Below are positions 12,346 through 22,687 of a DNA stretch of 64,000 nucleotides, piece by piece. Origin of the DNA: Odontomyia ornata (taxonomy: Eukaryota; Arthropoda; Insecta; Diptera; Stratiomyidae); the NCBI GenBank assembly GCA_963969285.1, contig OZ017740.1, positions 146,306,796 to 146,370,795 of the forward strand, in the 5' to 3' direction. The position numbers and the translations under genes were made by a program. The notes beneath the pieces are model-generated. The model was not told where the DNA came from, did no database searches, and worked only from the letters and a program-made list of their open reading frames with translations. Each line of letters begins with the position of its first letter. Position 1 is the stretch's first letter.

Positions 12346-14200
12346 CATTTGCGAGGTCGTTGCCGTGAGTCCAATCCATCCCAAGGGCCATCTGCAGGTT
12401 TCGAAACAATCTTGGGTTTTCCAGAGACGGGGAGCTAGCCTATCGCCCAACCTCCATTTCGGCGGCATGTTTATTACTTCGATTCCGTTATCAGGTACGG
12501 AAGATTCACCATCACGCTCTTACGTCCCCCCAAATGAGGTGTAAGTAGGATTTAGTAGCAGAGCTGCAGACGTATTTGCAGTTATTAGCATTTCTCGACA
12601 TATTTTGGGGAACCAATAAACCCAATGTGCGACTCCAAGTGCATTTACTATCAATTATTTGGGGGGTGTTGGATGAGGAATCATGGAAGCTGTGGGCTGG
12701 GAAAACAAAGTATTCTCTCCTTCTACCTCAAACCGGCTTGGGACCGTCTATGGTGGAGTTGTTAATTAGCGGTACTTCTGGCGTAATTTGTGGCAGTAAT
12801 ACCACACTCGCTTTTGGGCTGCAAAACTTCTTCACCAGTAATCGCAATGACTGACCTCCTCAATGTGAATTTCATTGAATGGGAACCAAAGCTCCGGCAT
12901 GTCAATTGGGAAATCATTTCATCGTCGAGTGTCAGATTTGTTCTATAAATACCGAGGTCTTCGAATAATTTAAGATTAGATTATATTGATTTGATGCAGT
13001 TTTCTGTTAGTTATAAGTATGTAAATGATAATAATTTATTATCCACAGATGAGGCTGGCACCTTGCAACTAAATGCCTATGATTACCTTGGTACAAATGT
13101 CCCCTCACACAGGCCCGAAGGCGGATGCATGATGTCACAATGCACACCAAGATTTTAGACCTATTGTCCTATTCTTTTAGATCAATTGAACAGCTTTTGA
13201 CAGTTTCCACAGTGACGTCATGTACGTTAATTGCTTTCCTTTTGGGCCTGAGTAAGCAGGCGTTGTTGGTACACATAAAGAAACGGAGAAATTGGTTTCA
13301 AAAGGATGGGTGAATAGAATTTGAATATCCAATTTTAATAGCGAGCAAACTGATTGAATATTGAAAAATTGCACAAATAAATCAGTCACTAATCCAGTTA
13401 CATGCCATTCTGGTTTCAATCAAAAGAAATTAATCGAATTTAGTAAACAATGAGATATAGTCATCACTGCCTATTCGTCACTGGCCCGTATAAATCTTGC
13501 TGAAAATTAGCCTGCGATCCTTTTTAACGAGAAAATTTAAATTTAAAGTGCCTTGGAGGCCATTAAGTTTAAATAATTGTAATTTTTAAATTCCGTTTAT
13601 GTTTGTAAACTGTTAAGAATGGATTGATTAAAGCATATTATTAATTAATTGATTAATATTGGGCTAAAAGTAAGGCTAGGTATCTCAAAGTTTGTTAAAT
13701 ATTTCCCGTCGAAATTCTTATAGTGAGGCATGATTTCAACGGTCAAATAAATTGCTCAAGCTCTCATCTGATAAATATTTATATTTAATCTGGCAAGCGC
13801 TTGAGTACTTGAAATATTGACTTTGTTTGATCTATAAATATCACTAGCACTTGATCATTTCAGTGTTTGCTTGGATTTTGCCTAGGACTTATTAAAAGCA
13901 TAAAGTTGTATTAATTTTTCTTATTGTGTGCGTTCATTTATCACACCAAAATCATCACCTTCGTAACATTTTAAAAACTTGTTAAACAATTTCGAGATTT
14001 CAACTAATCTCGTTTGGTTAGGCGAAATCATTACATTTTTATATGTTACGCACATTATTATTTTGTTATAGAATCAACAAGAAAATTTATGTAACCGTTG
14101 AATCTACTAAACCCTAAGCAAAATCCTAGAAAAAACGAGAAATAATCAATTGGTTCAGAAACTTATAGTTGAAAAAATTCCAGACTTCAAGTAACAAAAT
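12346..14200. other. Intergenic, no supported gene
   Basis: Several frames of 60-92 codons exist (for example 12576-12854 and 13177-13419), but none shows a family motif, splice context or conservation with another copy in the window. The stretch becomes AT-rich after 13000. Confidence 0.5.
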
Positions 14201-14289
14201 GGAATGTTTTCAAGCTTCATGCATGTATGTATTGTTGTAAATAGAAATATTACACCAATGTATACATGCATGAAGCTTGAAAACTTTCC
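14201..14289. repeat. Long near-perfect hairpin, 89 nt
   Basis: The left arm 14201-14243 and the right arm to 14289 pair over roughly 40 nt with only a few mismatches and a very short loop. The core is an exact 22-nt inverted match around TCAAGCTTCATGCATGTAT. Size and shape resemble a microRNA precursor or a tiny foldback element. The arm symmetry is stronger, and the loop smaller, than in most pre-miRNAs. A minimal MITE or a young inverted duplication is equally possible. Confidence 0.6.
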
Positions 14290-15269
14290 TTCTTTCGACT
14301 AAAACTTGTAATAAAAACTCACCTTTATCACGATCACTATAACTTTGAAATCTCTTATCGATTTTTATATAGTCACTTCACTCGCGACGTTATTAAACTA
14401 ACTAACTAACTTTGAAATTGATTATTTTCTCTCGCGATACTTCCCCAATCGATTTTCATGTACTTAGTCTACTCGCGAAATTGTTAAACTAACGTCTTAA
14501 GTTGATTTTTGGCGCCAGAAGAAATTTTCCCCGGGCGGACGAGATAAAATGGATGAGCTACATTGTAAGAACATTGAAGTTTAAAAACCGAAAGTAGAAT
14601 CAAGAAATCTACGTTGAACAGAAAATTCATATAAACGTAAACATTTCCCCGATCCCTCGGATGACAGGCTCCCTCAAGCACACACAGAAATCCATCAAAA
14701 AATCCCTATAACAAAACAAAGCTTTCCAAACCTCTTCTTCACGCACATGTTCATCAAGTTTCCTACTTTTCATCCATCCTTCATAAATCTCTATAGTAAA
14801 ACGAAATCATCCAAGGCTCTTTTTCACCCACATTTTCATCAAGTTTCGTACTTTTCTTCCATCCTTCATATGCTGCCTCTGTCTCTTATATCATGAAATA
14901 TACAGCACCATCAAGCTTTTGCACTGCTTTACCAGTAACTCTACAGTCATGCCCGCGTAATTTGCTAATGCCATGATCATTTTCTTCCAGGAAATGTTGT
15001 TTTACACTGGCCAGTAGTATTTGGTTTCCACATTGAATTCAGAAGCAGCTATTAACATAGCGTATTTCCCATATATTTTACCATTTTCTTGCATGAAATG
15101 TAAAATTTCATTGGATACATTGAGGGATTGAAGAGACAAGGGTGCTCGGCTTCGTACGCAAAGCTGTATGGTGCTTCCCTGGGCAATTTATAGTCGTAAA
15201 GTAGAGTATATACAAGCTGATGATAGTATATTGAACGAGATGTGTGAATGAATGATTGAGCGTTGAGCA
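14290..15269. other. Noncoding with short degenerate repeats
   Basis: Between 14370 and 14500 a phrase like CTCGCGA...TTATTAAACTAAC recurs two to three times, and between 14690 and 14870 a phrase like TTCATCAAGTTTC...ACTTTTC...CATCCTTCATA recurs twice. These are degenerate local repeats. No gene is supported. Confidence 0.45.
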
Positions 15270-15990
15270 TGACTTTCAAAAGTTGGTTGTATAGCGAGTC
15301 GATGATGGTGATGTTTCCAATTCGATATGAATGAATGCTGTTTCATTAAAAATTGGTCCATCTAACCATACCATATCGAAGGCTTTCTCCACATCAATGA
15401 GACATTTTCCAACACATTCTTTGTTATTTAGATTCCAGCAGATGTCTGTTACTCTCGTTATCGCATGTTTGGTGAATGCATGACAAAAAACCAAATTGAC
15501 AATTCGGCATCAACTCATATTTCTCAATGTGGGCGTTTAATGCTTTATTTACTTTATCACTTCAATCAACTCAAAATGAGTTCCAATCAGAGCAAGTTTC
15601 TGCAATCCATCATAGATAATCCTGTTCCTTCGGAGTCGTACTATCAATTTCGATACCAGCCCTATCGTCTTACTCGGATCTCATCACGAGCGACTTCAAG
15701 ATTCGATACCTTCACTTGAGACTTCTTGCGGAATAATCTATTCACTTTCATTAAAACGTCATCTGGGTTCTGAGGGATAATACCCCTGAGTTTTCCGCCC
15801 ATTGATTGCTGACCTCACTTATGAAGTATGAACGGATTAAGTTCCTGACATTCTTCAGGTGTAATTTCAACAAACCCAACCAGGGATGGTTGTACTCCGA
15901 AAATTGCCGATAAATATTGTTGACACAAGCGAGAAGAAGACCTTTCAATCTTTTTAACCATACAATGGGTGGTGTTTCATGTCCTTCCAT
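15270..15990 (-). pseudogene. Non-LTR reverse transcriptase relic (N-terminal RT motifs)
   Basis: On the minus strand, after several frame changes, there is a CQFGF-type motif (QFGFR box) near 15500. It is followed by ITRVTDICWNLNNKECVGKCLI and then DVEKAFDMVWLDG (15370-15400), the first catalytic aspartate block of Jockey/CR1-type reverse transcriptases (usually DxxKAFDxVWHxGL). The rest is broken by stops. The fragment lies immediately left of a TA microsatellite and the AC element, so it predates the AC insertion or forms its target region. Confidence 0.75.
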
Positions 15991-16045
15991 ATTGTTTCAA
16001 TTTTAAGTAAAGTTCTCAAGAGAAATGTACCAATTGCGGAGAGTG

Positions 16046-16048
<3 letters not shown>

Positions 16049-16099
<51 letters not shown>
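16049..16099. repeat. (TA)n microsatellite, insertion target of element AC
   Basis: About 25 TA units run directly into the TGTAAT start of the AC 5' LTR at 16100. The sequence after the AC 3' LTR (ATATATGGG at 37736) continues the same TA phrase. This is compatible with insertion into the microsatellite with an ATAT duplication. Confidence 0.9.
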
Positions 16100-16102
<3 letters not shown>

Positions 16103-19100
16103 AATGAATCATGCGACGCCGCTGGCGACCACTACTAACACACTTTGCAGCTAGGTGGCTTGTCATTTCACGTTGGTTACGACGAGCGCACATCCCACGT
16201 CAATTTTGTCGTGGGATGTCAAGAAGATTTCACAGCCACATGGGAGGAAAGTGTGCACGTAGTGGCCGCCACCCATGAGGAAGTCCCGGAGTGTGCCGAC
16301 AGTTCCACAAAGGTCAAATCGGTCAAATTCAACTCAACCAAATGATGTTGAATATTGGCAATTCGAATGAGTATACCGACGTCATACATTATAATACACT
16401 TCCCATTTATTGCCCGAACCCAGTGTACAACTTGAATGTGGGTGCGAATATTCGTGGGCAGGCTAATCCAGACAGAACACCGGGCGCCACCTCTAACACG
16501 GTATATGCAGCCAAAACGGTGCCAACAAGCATCAAAAGGTTTAAAAATAACAGGAGGAAGAACTTTATTACAAAATGGTCATCACAGATATCCATCGACT
16601 ATTCAAAAGTAGTAGTAAATTTATCAGAAATTGGAATTGATATCATCAATCAATCTTAGCAGTATATAAATCCATGCAGAGAACGTGAACTAGATCTACG
16701 AGGATACAAAACACCGCAAAAAGAAAATTTGGGAGCTACACTGGACCAATTCGATATTATAGACTTCTCTGATAATGATCTACGCAAACGTGATGGATGT
16801 CCGTATTTGCCTAGATTCAAGTGCCTGCTATTAAACAACAACCGGATAATACGAATGGACGATTACTTGCATGAATCTATCCCCAATTCGGAGTCAGTAG
16901 TTCTCACTGGTAGCAATATTCAAGAGTTGGGCGATTTGGAACCACTCACGCACCTCAAAAAGCTGGAAACATTGTGCTTGCTTGTAAACCCCGTATCTAC
17001 AAAGCCATATTACAGTGAGTATGTTGCATATAAGTTAAATCCGATCCAATTTGAAGTAATCTTGCCACTAATGTAAAGAATGATAACATGTCGGAAGTCC
17101 CGCGGAAGAGTTTCTTTAGTTGATATCGGGAAAAACATGAATTTATTGTTGCGTTTTCAACGAAATTCGAGCGTTTCCATAATTTCCTGTCATGTATGAA
17201 AATATGATCAACATAGACGGTGCAAGTGGAACATCTTGATCGAAAGAAAAATGTTTACGATGATTTCCATAGTGTGTGTAGAAGTGATATATTCCGTGGA
17301 ACGTACAAACGGGGTAAAGTAACAATGAGAACAGTTTCAATTTAGTAATCAAGGACATCCGGTTTATATTATTAGTACCGCAATTTTTAAATAAAACTTT
17401 TATAACTGTCAAATTATATTTAATATCATGCAATTACTATTCAAGAAAACATAAGCAAATTACAATAATTCCGAGTAATGCCCAAAGAAAAAAAACAAGA
17501 TATCATGTATTAAGACTTACTTAAATTCCCGGTCCAACGATATTCAGTAAGGACTATTCCAATTTTTTTATTTTATATGTATGAAATATTGGATGATCTT
17601 GCCTACTTACTTTTAAGATCTGAATTAGCACGATAATTTTACCCAAAGGCAATATTATTTACACTTACGATGAAAGAAAGAAAATATCTTTGTATTTGTA
17701 AATTTTTCCAATTAGGAGGCGAAATTGAATTGAATTAAATTCTAAGATATTGCTAGGGAAATCAATTAAATTTGAATCAATTTGGAAGCTTTTCGAGATT
17801 GAAAATGATGCGCATAAATTAATATTACCTTTTTTTATTAATATATCAAAGAAAAAAAAAAGGAATGAAGAGAAAGACAAAACACACCAATAACACAGTT
17901 ATATAAAGCTGTATTAGATTTACACTATGGAAATACTGACATTAATATATAATCATCCATTGATATGTGAATTAATAACTGGTAAATTTTTAGAAATTTT
18001 AATGAAATTAAGAATTTATGACTGTCATATTTGTAATGTTGAAGCTTAATAATAAATAACTCATAATACAAATAATAATACAAAATAATTTGAACGCTAT
18101 AATATCTAACAAATAATACTGAGAAATAATACGAACAATCATAATAAATAACCAATAATAATAAGACCTAATACTAAGCATGTTAATGAATACCAAATAA
18201 TACGAACAATAATAAGGCATAATAGATATCATAATAATAAAAAGCAACCAATGATACAAATAACAATAATTGAGGTAGTGATGAAAGTCAAATTCAGTAT
18301 TTTTGCGAGTCTTTTTTCTTCTCTTCATACTATAAAATAAAGTACAATAGTGTGTAAACAAACTTCCGAGGAAAATTTGTAACCTTTAAAATTGAGAAAT
18401 TGAACGAAACTATTGAAAATAATTTTTGGACCGCCACTTAGGTGCAAGAAAGTTAACACTTGTTAACTTTGATTCTTCCAGCTTTTTCTAATTGAAAACT
18501 TCCAGTCAATGGCCCATTAAAATTTCCAAATTCGGTCACCTTTGTATAAATTTAAAAAGGAAAGTGTCCTTACGCGAAAATTACCTTCAAAGTAATTTTT
18601 AAAAGAGAAAATGAAAGTTTACATCGGAGGTATACGAACTTACATGAAATGATTTCCTACATTACTTGCAGTGAACGAGACGGTTCCATGAACGTAGTTG
18701 CTAAAAAGTACAATCCTTTTAAGAACTAACAAAAAGTTTTATATTATATCCCTAAGACATTGATAATTATACCCTATTATTGTTTACATAAGGTTGTAAA
18801 TAAGTTTTGTTAGAAACCAGTAAGGAATTTGTTCGATTAACTATAAATTGAACAGGTCACAAATGTAGTATTGAGATGCAAGAAATAAAAAAAATAATAT
18901 GAATTGCTAATTACAAACACGACTTTCCTTTCCAGTGGTTCTTCCTTTCAGCGGGAAATAGAGTGCAGGGTAGGTATGCCGTCGTGAGGGTAGGGTTTGA
19001 GAAAATCCGCTGAGGTCGGTTTCGCGTCGCGCGCGGTACTTTTTAGTAGCGTAGCTTTCGTCGGGTTGAGTTAGCGTAGCATATTTTTCGGTACCGCGTC

Positions 19101-19451
19101 GGAAATTCGGGAACGTGAAGTAAAAATTAGATTTTTGTCCTCGACTGATTAAATGAAGAAATACGGAGTAACGTAAAATAGGTTTCCTCTCCGTATGGTT
19201 TTGTTTTGTGGCGCGTTTGAAAACGGGCATGTATTGGTGGCTGAAGATTGTAGATGAGCGTAATCCATTCGGAGACCCGCGACCGAAATCCTCTCCGATC
19301 TAGCTGGCTGACAAGCAGCCACCGCGTGAATGGATTACGGTGCACGGATTGGTTGACCGGTTGGTACCATCCGTTGGCACTACTCAGACTTAACGTCTAG
19401 AACCGATGAGAGGTCGGTTCCTCGTACGGACGTAGACGTAAAATCATTACA
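16100..19451 (+). mobile_element. 5' LTR of element AC (3352 bp) carrying a U2A' fragment
   Basis: The LTR is bounded by TGTAATG (16100) and ATTACA (19451), and a primer-binding site follows at once. The start matches the solo LTR at 6545; the last 550 bp (from about 18899) match all family LTRs. The middle carries an unrecognised short ORF (about 16342-16600), a broken copy of spliceosomal U2A' (about 16607-17076), and then about 1.8 kb of AT-rich sequence. The 3' LTR copy (34997-37735) repeats the same interior, including the same broken U2A', apart from point changes and indels. One indel is a 65-bp gap near 16347-16411. Confidence 0.93.
16607..17076 (+). pseudogene. U2 snRNP protein A' (U2A'/Lea1) N-terminal fragment inside the LTR
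   Basis: Translation gives the leucine-rich-repeat N-terminus of U2A'. It runs from about LSEIGIDIINQS, across an in-frame TAG, to QYINPCRERELDLRGY, then ENLGATLDQFD, FSDNDLRK, CLLLNNNRI, LGDLEPL and NPVSTKPYY. The similarity stops near residue 135, after YVAYK. The family function is U2 snRNP assembly with U2B''. Here the start ATG is absent, a TAG replaces the residue before QYIN, and the C-terminal half is missing, so this is a captured, dead fragment. The 115-codon frame from 16729 is what remains open. The same fragment with the same stop sits in the 3' LTR at 35447-35908, so the lesion predates the element's last transposition. Confidence 0.9.
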
Positions 19452-19453
19452 AA

Positions 19454-19472
19454 TGGCGCCCAACGTGGGGCC
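19454..19472 (+). promoter_or_regulatory. Primer-binding site of element AC (tRNA-Lys CUU type)
   Basis: TGGCGCCCAACGTGGGGC, two bases after the LTR end, is the complement of the 3' end of tRNA-Lys(CUU), CCA included. The same 18 bases follow the LTRs of B and D. Confidence 0.93.
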
Positions 19473-20253
19473 AAAACATCCTAAGGGGATAAAAGATTCG
19501 CGTCTTCTGACGAGTTGGTCCTTTACGGAGGATTTAAGGTTCTTTGGTACTTGAGCCTCACAAACAGGAGCAGTGGAGTTGTGTGATAGACACTAGCAGT
19601 CGCTTCACGTGAGTTGTAGCTTCCGCTCTCCTTTGTTTGATTTTTTTTTTCGCGACAGAATCATTCCGATGTGTTGTCCCAGGCTAACCCCTGTAAGGAC
19701 CTTCTATTTTCTTGATGGAATTGTCAGCCCGATGGGGTTTCTCCTGTTGGCCTGGACTCTCAAGAAAATAGAAGGCTACCTTGCCTTTATGTCGCGGAAA
19801 GATTCTACTTATTTCGTATGCGTGATAGACGAGTGGTATCGGTTCAACGTTCGGTGGTGTATGCTGGGGTTGCAGAGTCCGGAATGCTCCCACGCGTCGG
19901 GAATTTTGACCGCGTACTAAGCTGTTACGGTAGCTCTACCACTTGTCTCGTCGAGTCATTTAAAGCAGTTTAGAGACGGTTTTTGTAATGTATGTGGGTA
20001 TGGGGTTAAATTTTGTAAATCGACCGAAAGCACCCTTTCTTCGGCAGACTACCACGCACTCTCATTTCCCTTTGGAGGAGTCGACTGCTGGAAAGGAAAG
20101 TATATATTAAATAAATTTTTTTTGCCTATTTTACGTAAATAGCTCGCCACTATCGGCCACTAAATTATTTTTAAGTTCTTTGTTCATATTAGAGAGTTAC
20201 ATTTTTTTTCTTTCAGCTAGATATGGCACCAACCACACACAGCAAAGACAAAC
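19473..20253 (+). other. Leader of element AC with conserved hairpin (19700-19775)
   Basis: This is an untranslated leader between the primer site and gag, about 780 nt and collinear with those of B and D. It contains CCTTCTATTTTCTTGA at 19700-19715 and its exact inverted partner at 19760-19775. Near 20040-20100 it also contains an inverted, diverged copy of the pyrimidine-tract segment of the LTR 3' block. Short frames across it are not conserved. Confidence 0.8.
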
Positions 20254-21793
20254 ATGGCAACGAAGCGGACCCCAGATAAGCGTTGGACCAGATCCAAAAC
20301 TGTCCAACCAGTTAACTGCGGGATCTGCTTTGAAGACGTAGTGGAGGGCGTACACAGCGTGCGATTGGAGTGCGGACACCTTTTCCATCGTGCCTGTGTC
20401 CAACAGCTCCTCCTAACGTCTGAGCTTTGCCCACTATGCCGGTGACCCATAGAGCGGACCGCCGTAGACGTCCCCCTCGGAACGCCCGTCCCAACGCGTG
20501 GAACAGTGGCGAAGGGGTCCCAGATGCCGAACCACCCCAATCACTGATAGACTGGCAAGGAGCCGTAGGCGGGGAAGTTCCTGCTGCAGTTGTCGCGGCC
20601 GAGGTCACAACCGCGCCTTCCACCCACTCCATTGACACCCTCGTGGCGTTAATGCGAGATATGTCTGAGAGGATCGGTAACTTGGAGGGAAGGCTCCAGA
20701 ACCTCCCGATGAGCCAACCACCCAGCCGTGTGAGAACTCCGCTTGGCTGGGAGCCCAATCCCAGTGTGGCTATGCCCCACTCTCGACCAGTTGATCAATA
20801 TACCCTACCTCCAAGGAACTCGGGAATGGCCAGCATATGAGCTCCCGAGTATCAACCACGACACAGCACCGCACCTCCGTTGGTACCTCCAGTCCCCGAG
20901 GCAGTCCCTTACAACAGGTCAATCGACGATGCGGTTCCCCCCGGGAACGCATTGACACCTTTCCGAGACCCGACGCCTCGTATCATGGAGAGATGGCGCC
21001 TGAACTTCACGGGTTTCAACGCGATGATATCAGCGGACTGGTTCCTTTTCAGAATTCAGGCGTTAGTATCCAGCACCCTGGGAGGTGATTTCTCGGCCTT
21101 CCTCCGGCATGCACATCTTTTGTTCAGCGGAGATGCTGCCGACTGGTACTTGAGTTTTAAGGAGTCGACGCCACGTTCCACTTGGGATTCTTTCAGTGCA
21201 GCCTTCCGCAATCGATTTGATGACGGCTTCACTGAAAGAGAACTAAGGGAACAGATAAAGAAACGGAAACAGTGAGATTGAGCACTCGCTTGCGAACAAC
21301 CATGCCCGAGGACGAACTGGTAGAAATTATCAGAGAGAATATGCGTTGGGAGCTTCAGAACAGCCTTCTGCATTTTCCCATCAACACCATACAGGAATTA
21401 CGCCTCCATAACCGTAGGCAGGAACAACTGGATGAGCGGCGAGGTACCTTCCGTCCACAACCTCGCATAACGGGACCAAATCCCCGAAATCATCACACCG
21501 CGGAGTTGATGGCAGCGGACCACCTACTTGCTGACCCAGTACCGAGGAGCGGAGCACCACAGGAGCTTGAGGACCCAGCAATGATTGATCGACCATCCCT
21601 TGAAGCAATTACAAGCCCGACGGTCTGTTGGAACTGCCGACAAACGGGGCATCGGTTCTATGCATATCCAGCGGAACCGACGCTCTTCTGTTACCGATGC
21701 GGGAAGGCAGACACGTACGCACCTGATTGCGCAAATTGCAAATTGCGAAAAAACTTGCCAGCGAGTGCCGCGACCACCCGTCGGCACTCCTAA
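20254..21793 (+). pseudogene. Broken RING-Gag gene of element AC
   Basis: This is collinear with the intact gag of element D (41950-43533). The start MATKRTPDKRW and the complete RING-H2 finger (CGIC...CGHLFHRAC...CPLC) are present. A CGA-to-TGA change at 20443-20445 then stops translation one codon after the RING. Further lesions are a one-base loss near 20518, a TGA at 20838-20840 and a deletion of about 46 bp near 21272. The capsid-like segment (about 20930-21270) and the zinc knuckles (about 21630-21740) remain readable in pieces. The second knuckle lacks the usual histidine, as in D. The frame ends at 21793. Confidence 0.93.
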
Positions 21794-21932
21794 AACCCGG
21801 ACGAACCAAGGCTGACCCCATCACTAGCTATGACCAAACCCCAGTCATGACTCCCATTCTGCTGACTCGCACCGCTAAACACAGTTCTCCCGAAGTTCCA
21901 CAACCGACGCCATCCTTTGTCGAGGCGGAAAG
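21736..21932 (+). pseudogene. Start of pol of element AC, interrupted by nested element B
   Basis: The gag-pol overlap keeps the frameshift signal: AAAAAAC at 21748-21754 and an 8-bp stem at 21763-21770/21782-21789. The pol frame then continues collinear with D until about 21929 (D position about 43668). Element B sequence starts there in the opposite orientation. Pol resumes at 31912, at D position about 43925, so about 255 bp of pol were lost at the junction. Confidence 0.85.
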
Positions 21933-22457
21933 AAATTATTATTCAACAAATGAAAAACAATTCAATTACTCTTTACCCACTGTTAGTTCATATTTTCCGT
22001 CCCTTCAGAACACCAAGATTGCGGGGAGATAAAGAAAAATACTGTATTTTCCTCCCGCGCTTTTTTCTCCCTCGTTGCGTCGGACTGTCAATCTGACAAC
22101 ATCCGACAAAACAGATGTGGACTGGGAGTCGTCGCAACTGACGCGGAATGGAACGCCACATGGCGGCAATGTGCATTTTTATTGGTCGCCAGTGGCATAG
22201 TGTTTTGATGGCAACGGTGGGGGTGCATTACCAGATGGATATGTCTCGAAATGTGTCGGGGTTTTGATTAATATTATGTTTCAAATATTTATATCCACAG
22301 ATCTAAATATTTGGAAAGAAAAAAAAATATTTTCTGCGCAACGATATCCGCACGAAAGATGAAGTCCGCTTGCACTTCGAGGTCATACCCATCTGGCCGG
22401 GTGCAAGGGTTCGGGATCGGACTCACTTCGATTCCTGGGCGTAGGCGTCACATTACA
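21933..22457 (-). mobile_element. Truncated 3' LTR of nested element B
   Basis: On the minus strand this begins TGTAATGTGACGCCTACGCC at 22457 and matches the first 530 bp or so of B's own 5' LTR (31911 downwards). It breaks off at about 21933, where AC pol begins. About 2.9 kb of the LTR is missing. The lost part and the lost 255 bp of AC pol can be explained by one deletion across the left border of B. Confidence 0.9.
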
Positions 22458-22460
22458 CAT

Positions 22461-22480
22461 TCCCCCCCCCCCCCCCCCAA
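22461..22480 (-). promoter_or_regulatory. Oligo-G polypurine tract of element B
   Basis: On the minus strand a run of 17 G lies four bases (AATG) before the 3' LTR, at the place of the polypurine tract that primes plus-strand synthesis. Element D has 18 G at the same place. Confidence 0.75.
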
Positions 22481-22687
22481 AATCGAAGTAATTACGATCC
22501 CGCCTCCTATGTAAAAGGTCTTGGTTAGGGCCGTGGCGGGTCGAAGGTCGATTTCGAGGAATAGGCTACAACCATTTTCGTGCAAACTCGATAGTGGCTA
22601 TACAGTAGGGAGTCAGGTGTTATTCGCGGTCTTCGTCCAGGCAGAGATTTAGATAAGCCAAGGTTTTTCGTGTGAAATAGTTGTACT

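Noticed and set aside
15954..16193. Frame with an Ile-Tyr repeat
   Set aside because: Translation of the TA microsatellite; not a protein.
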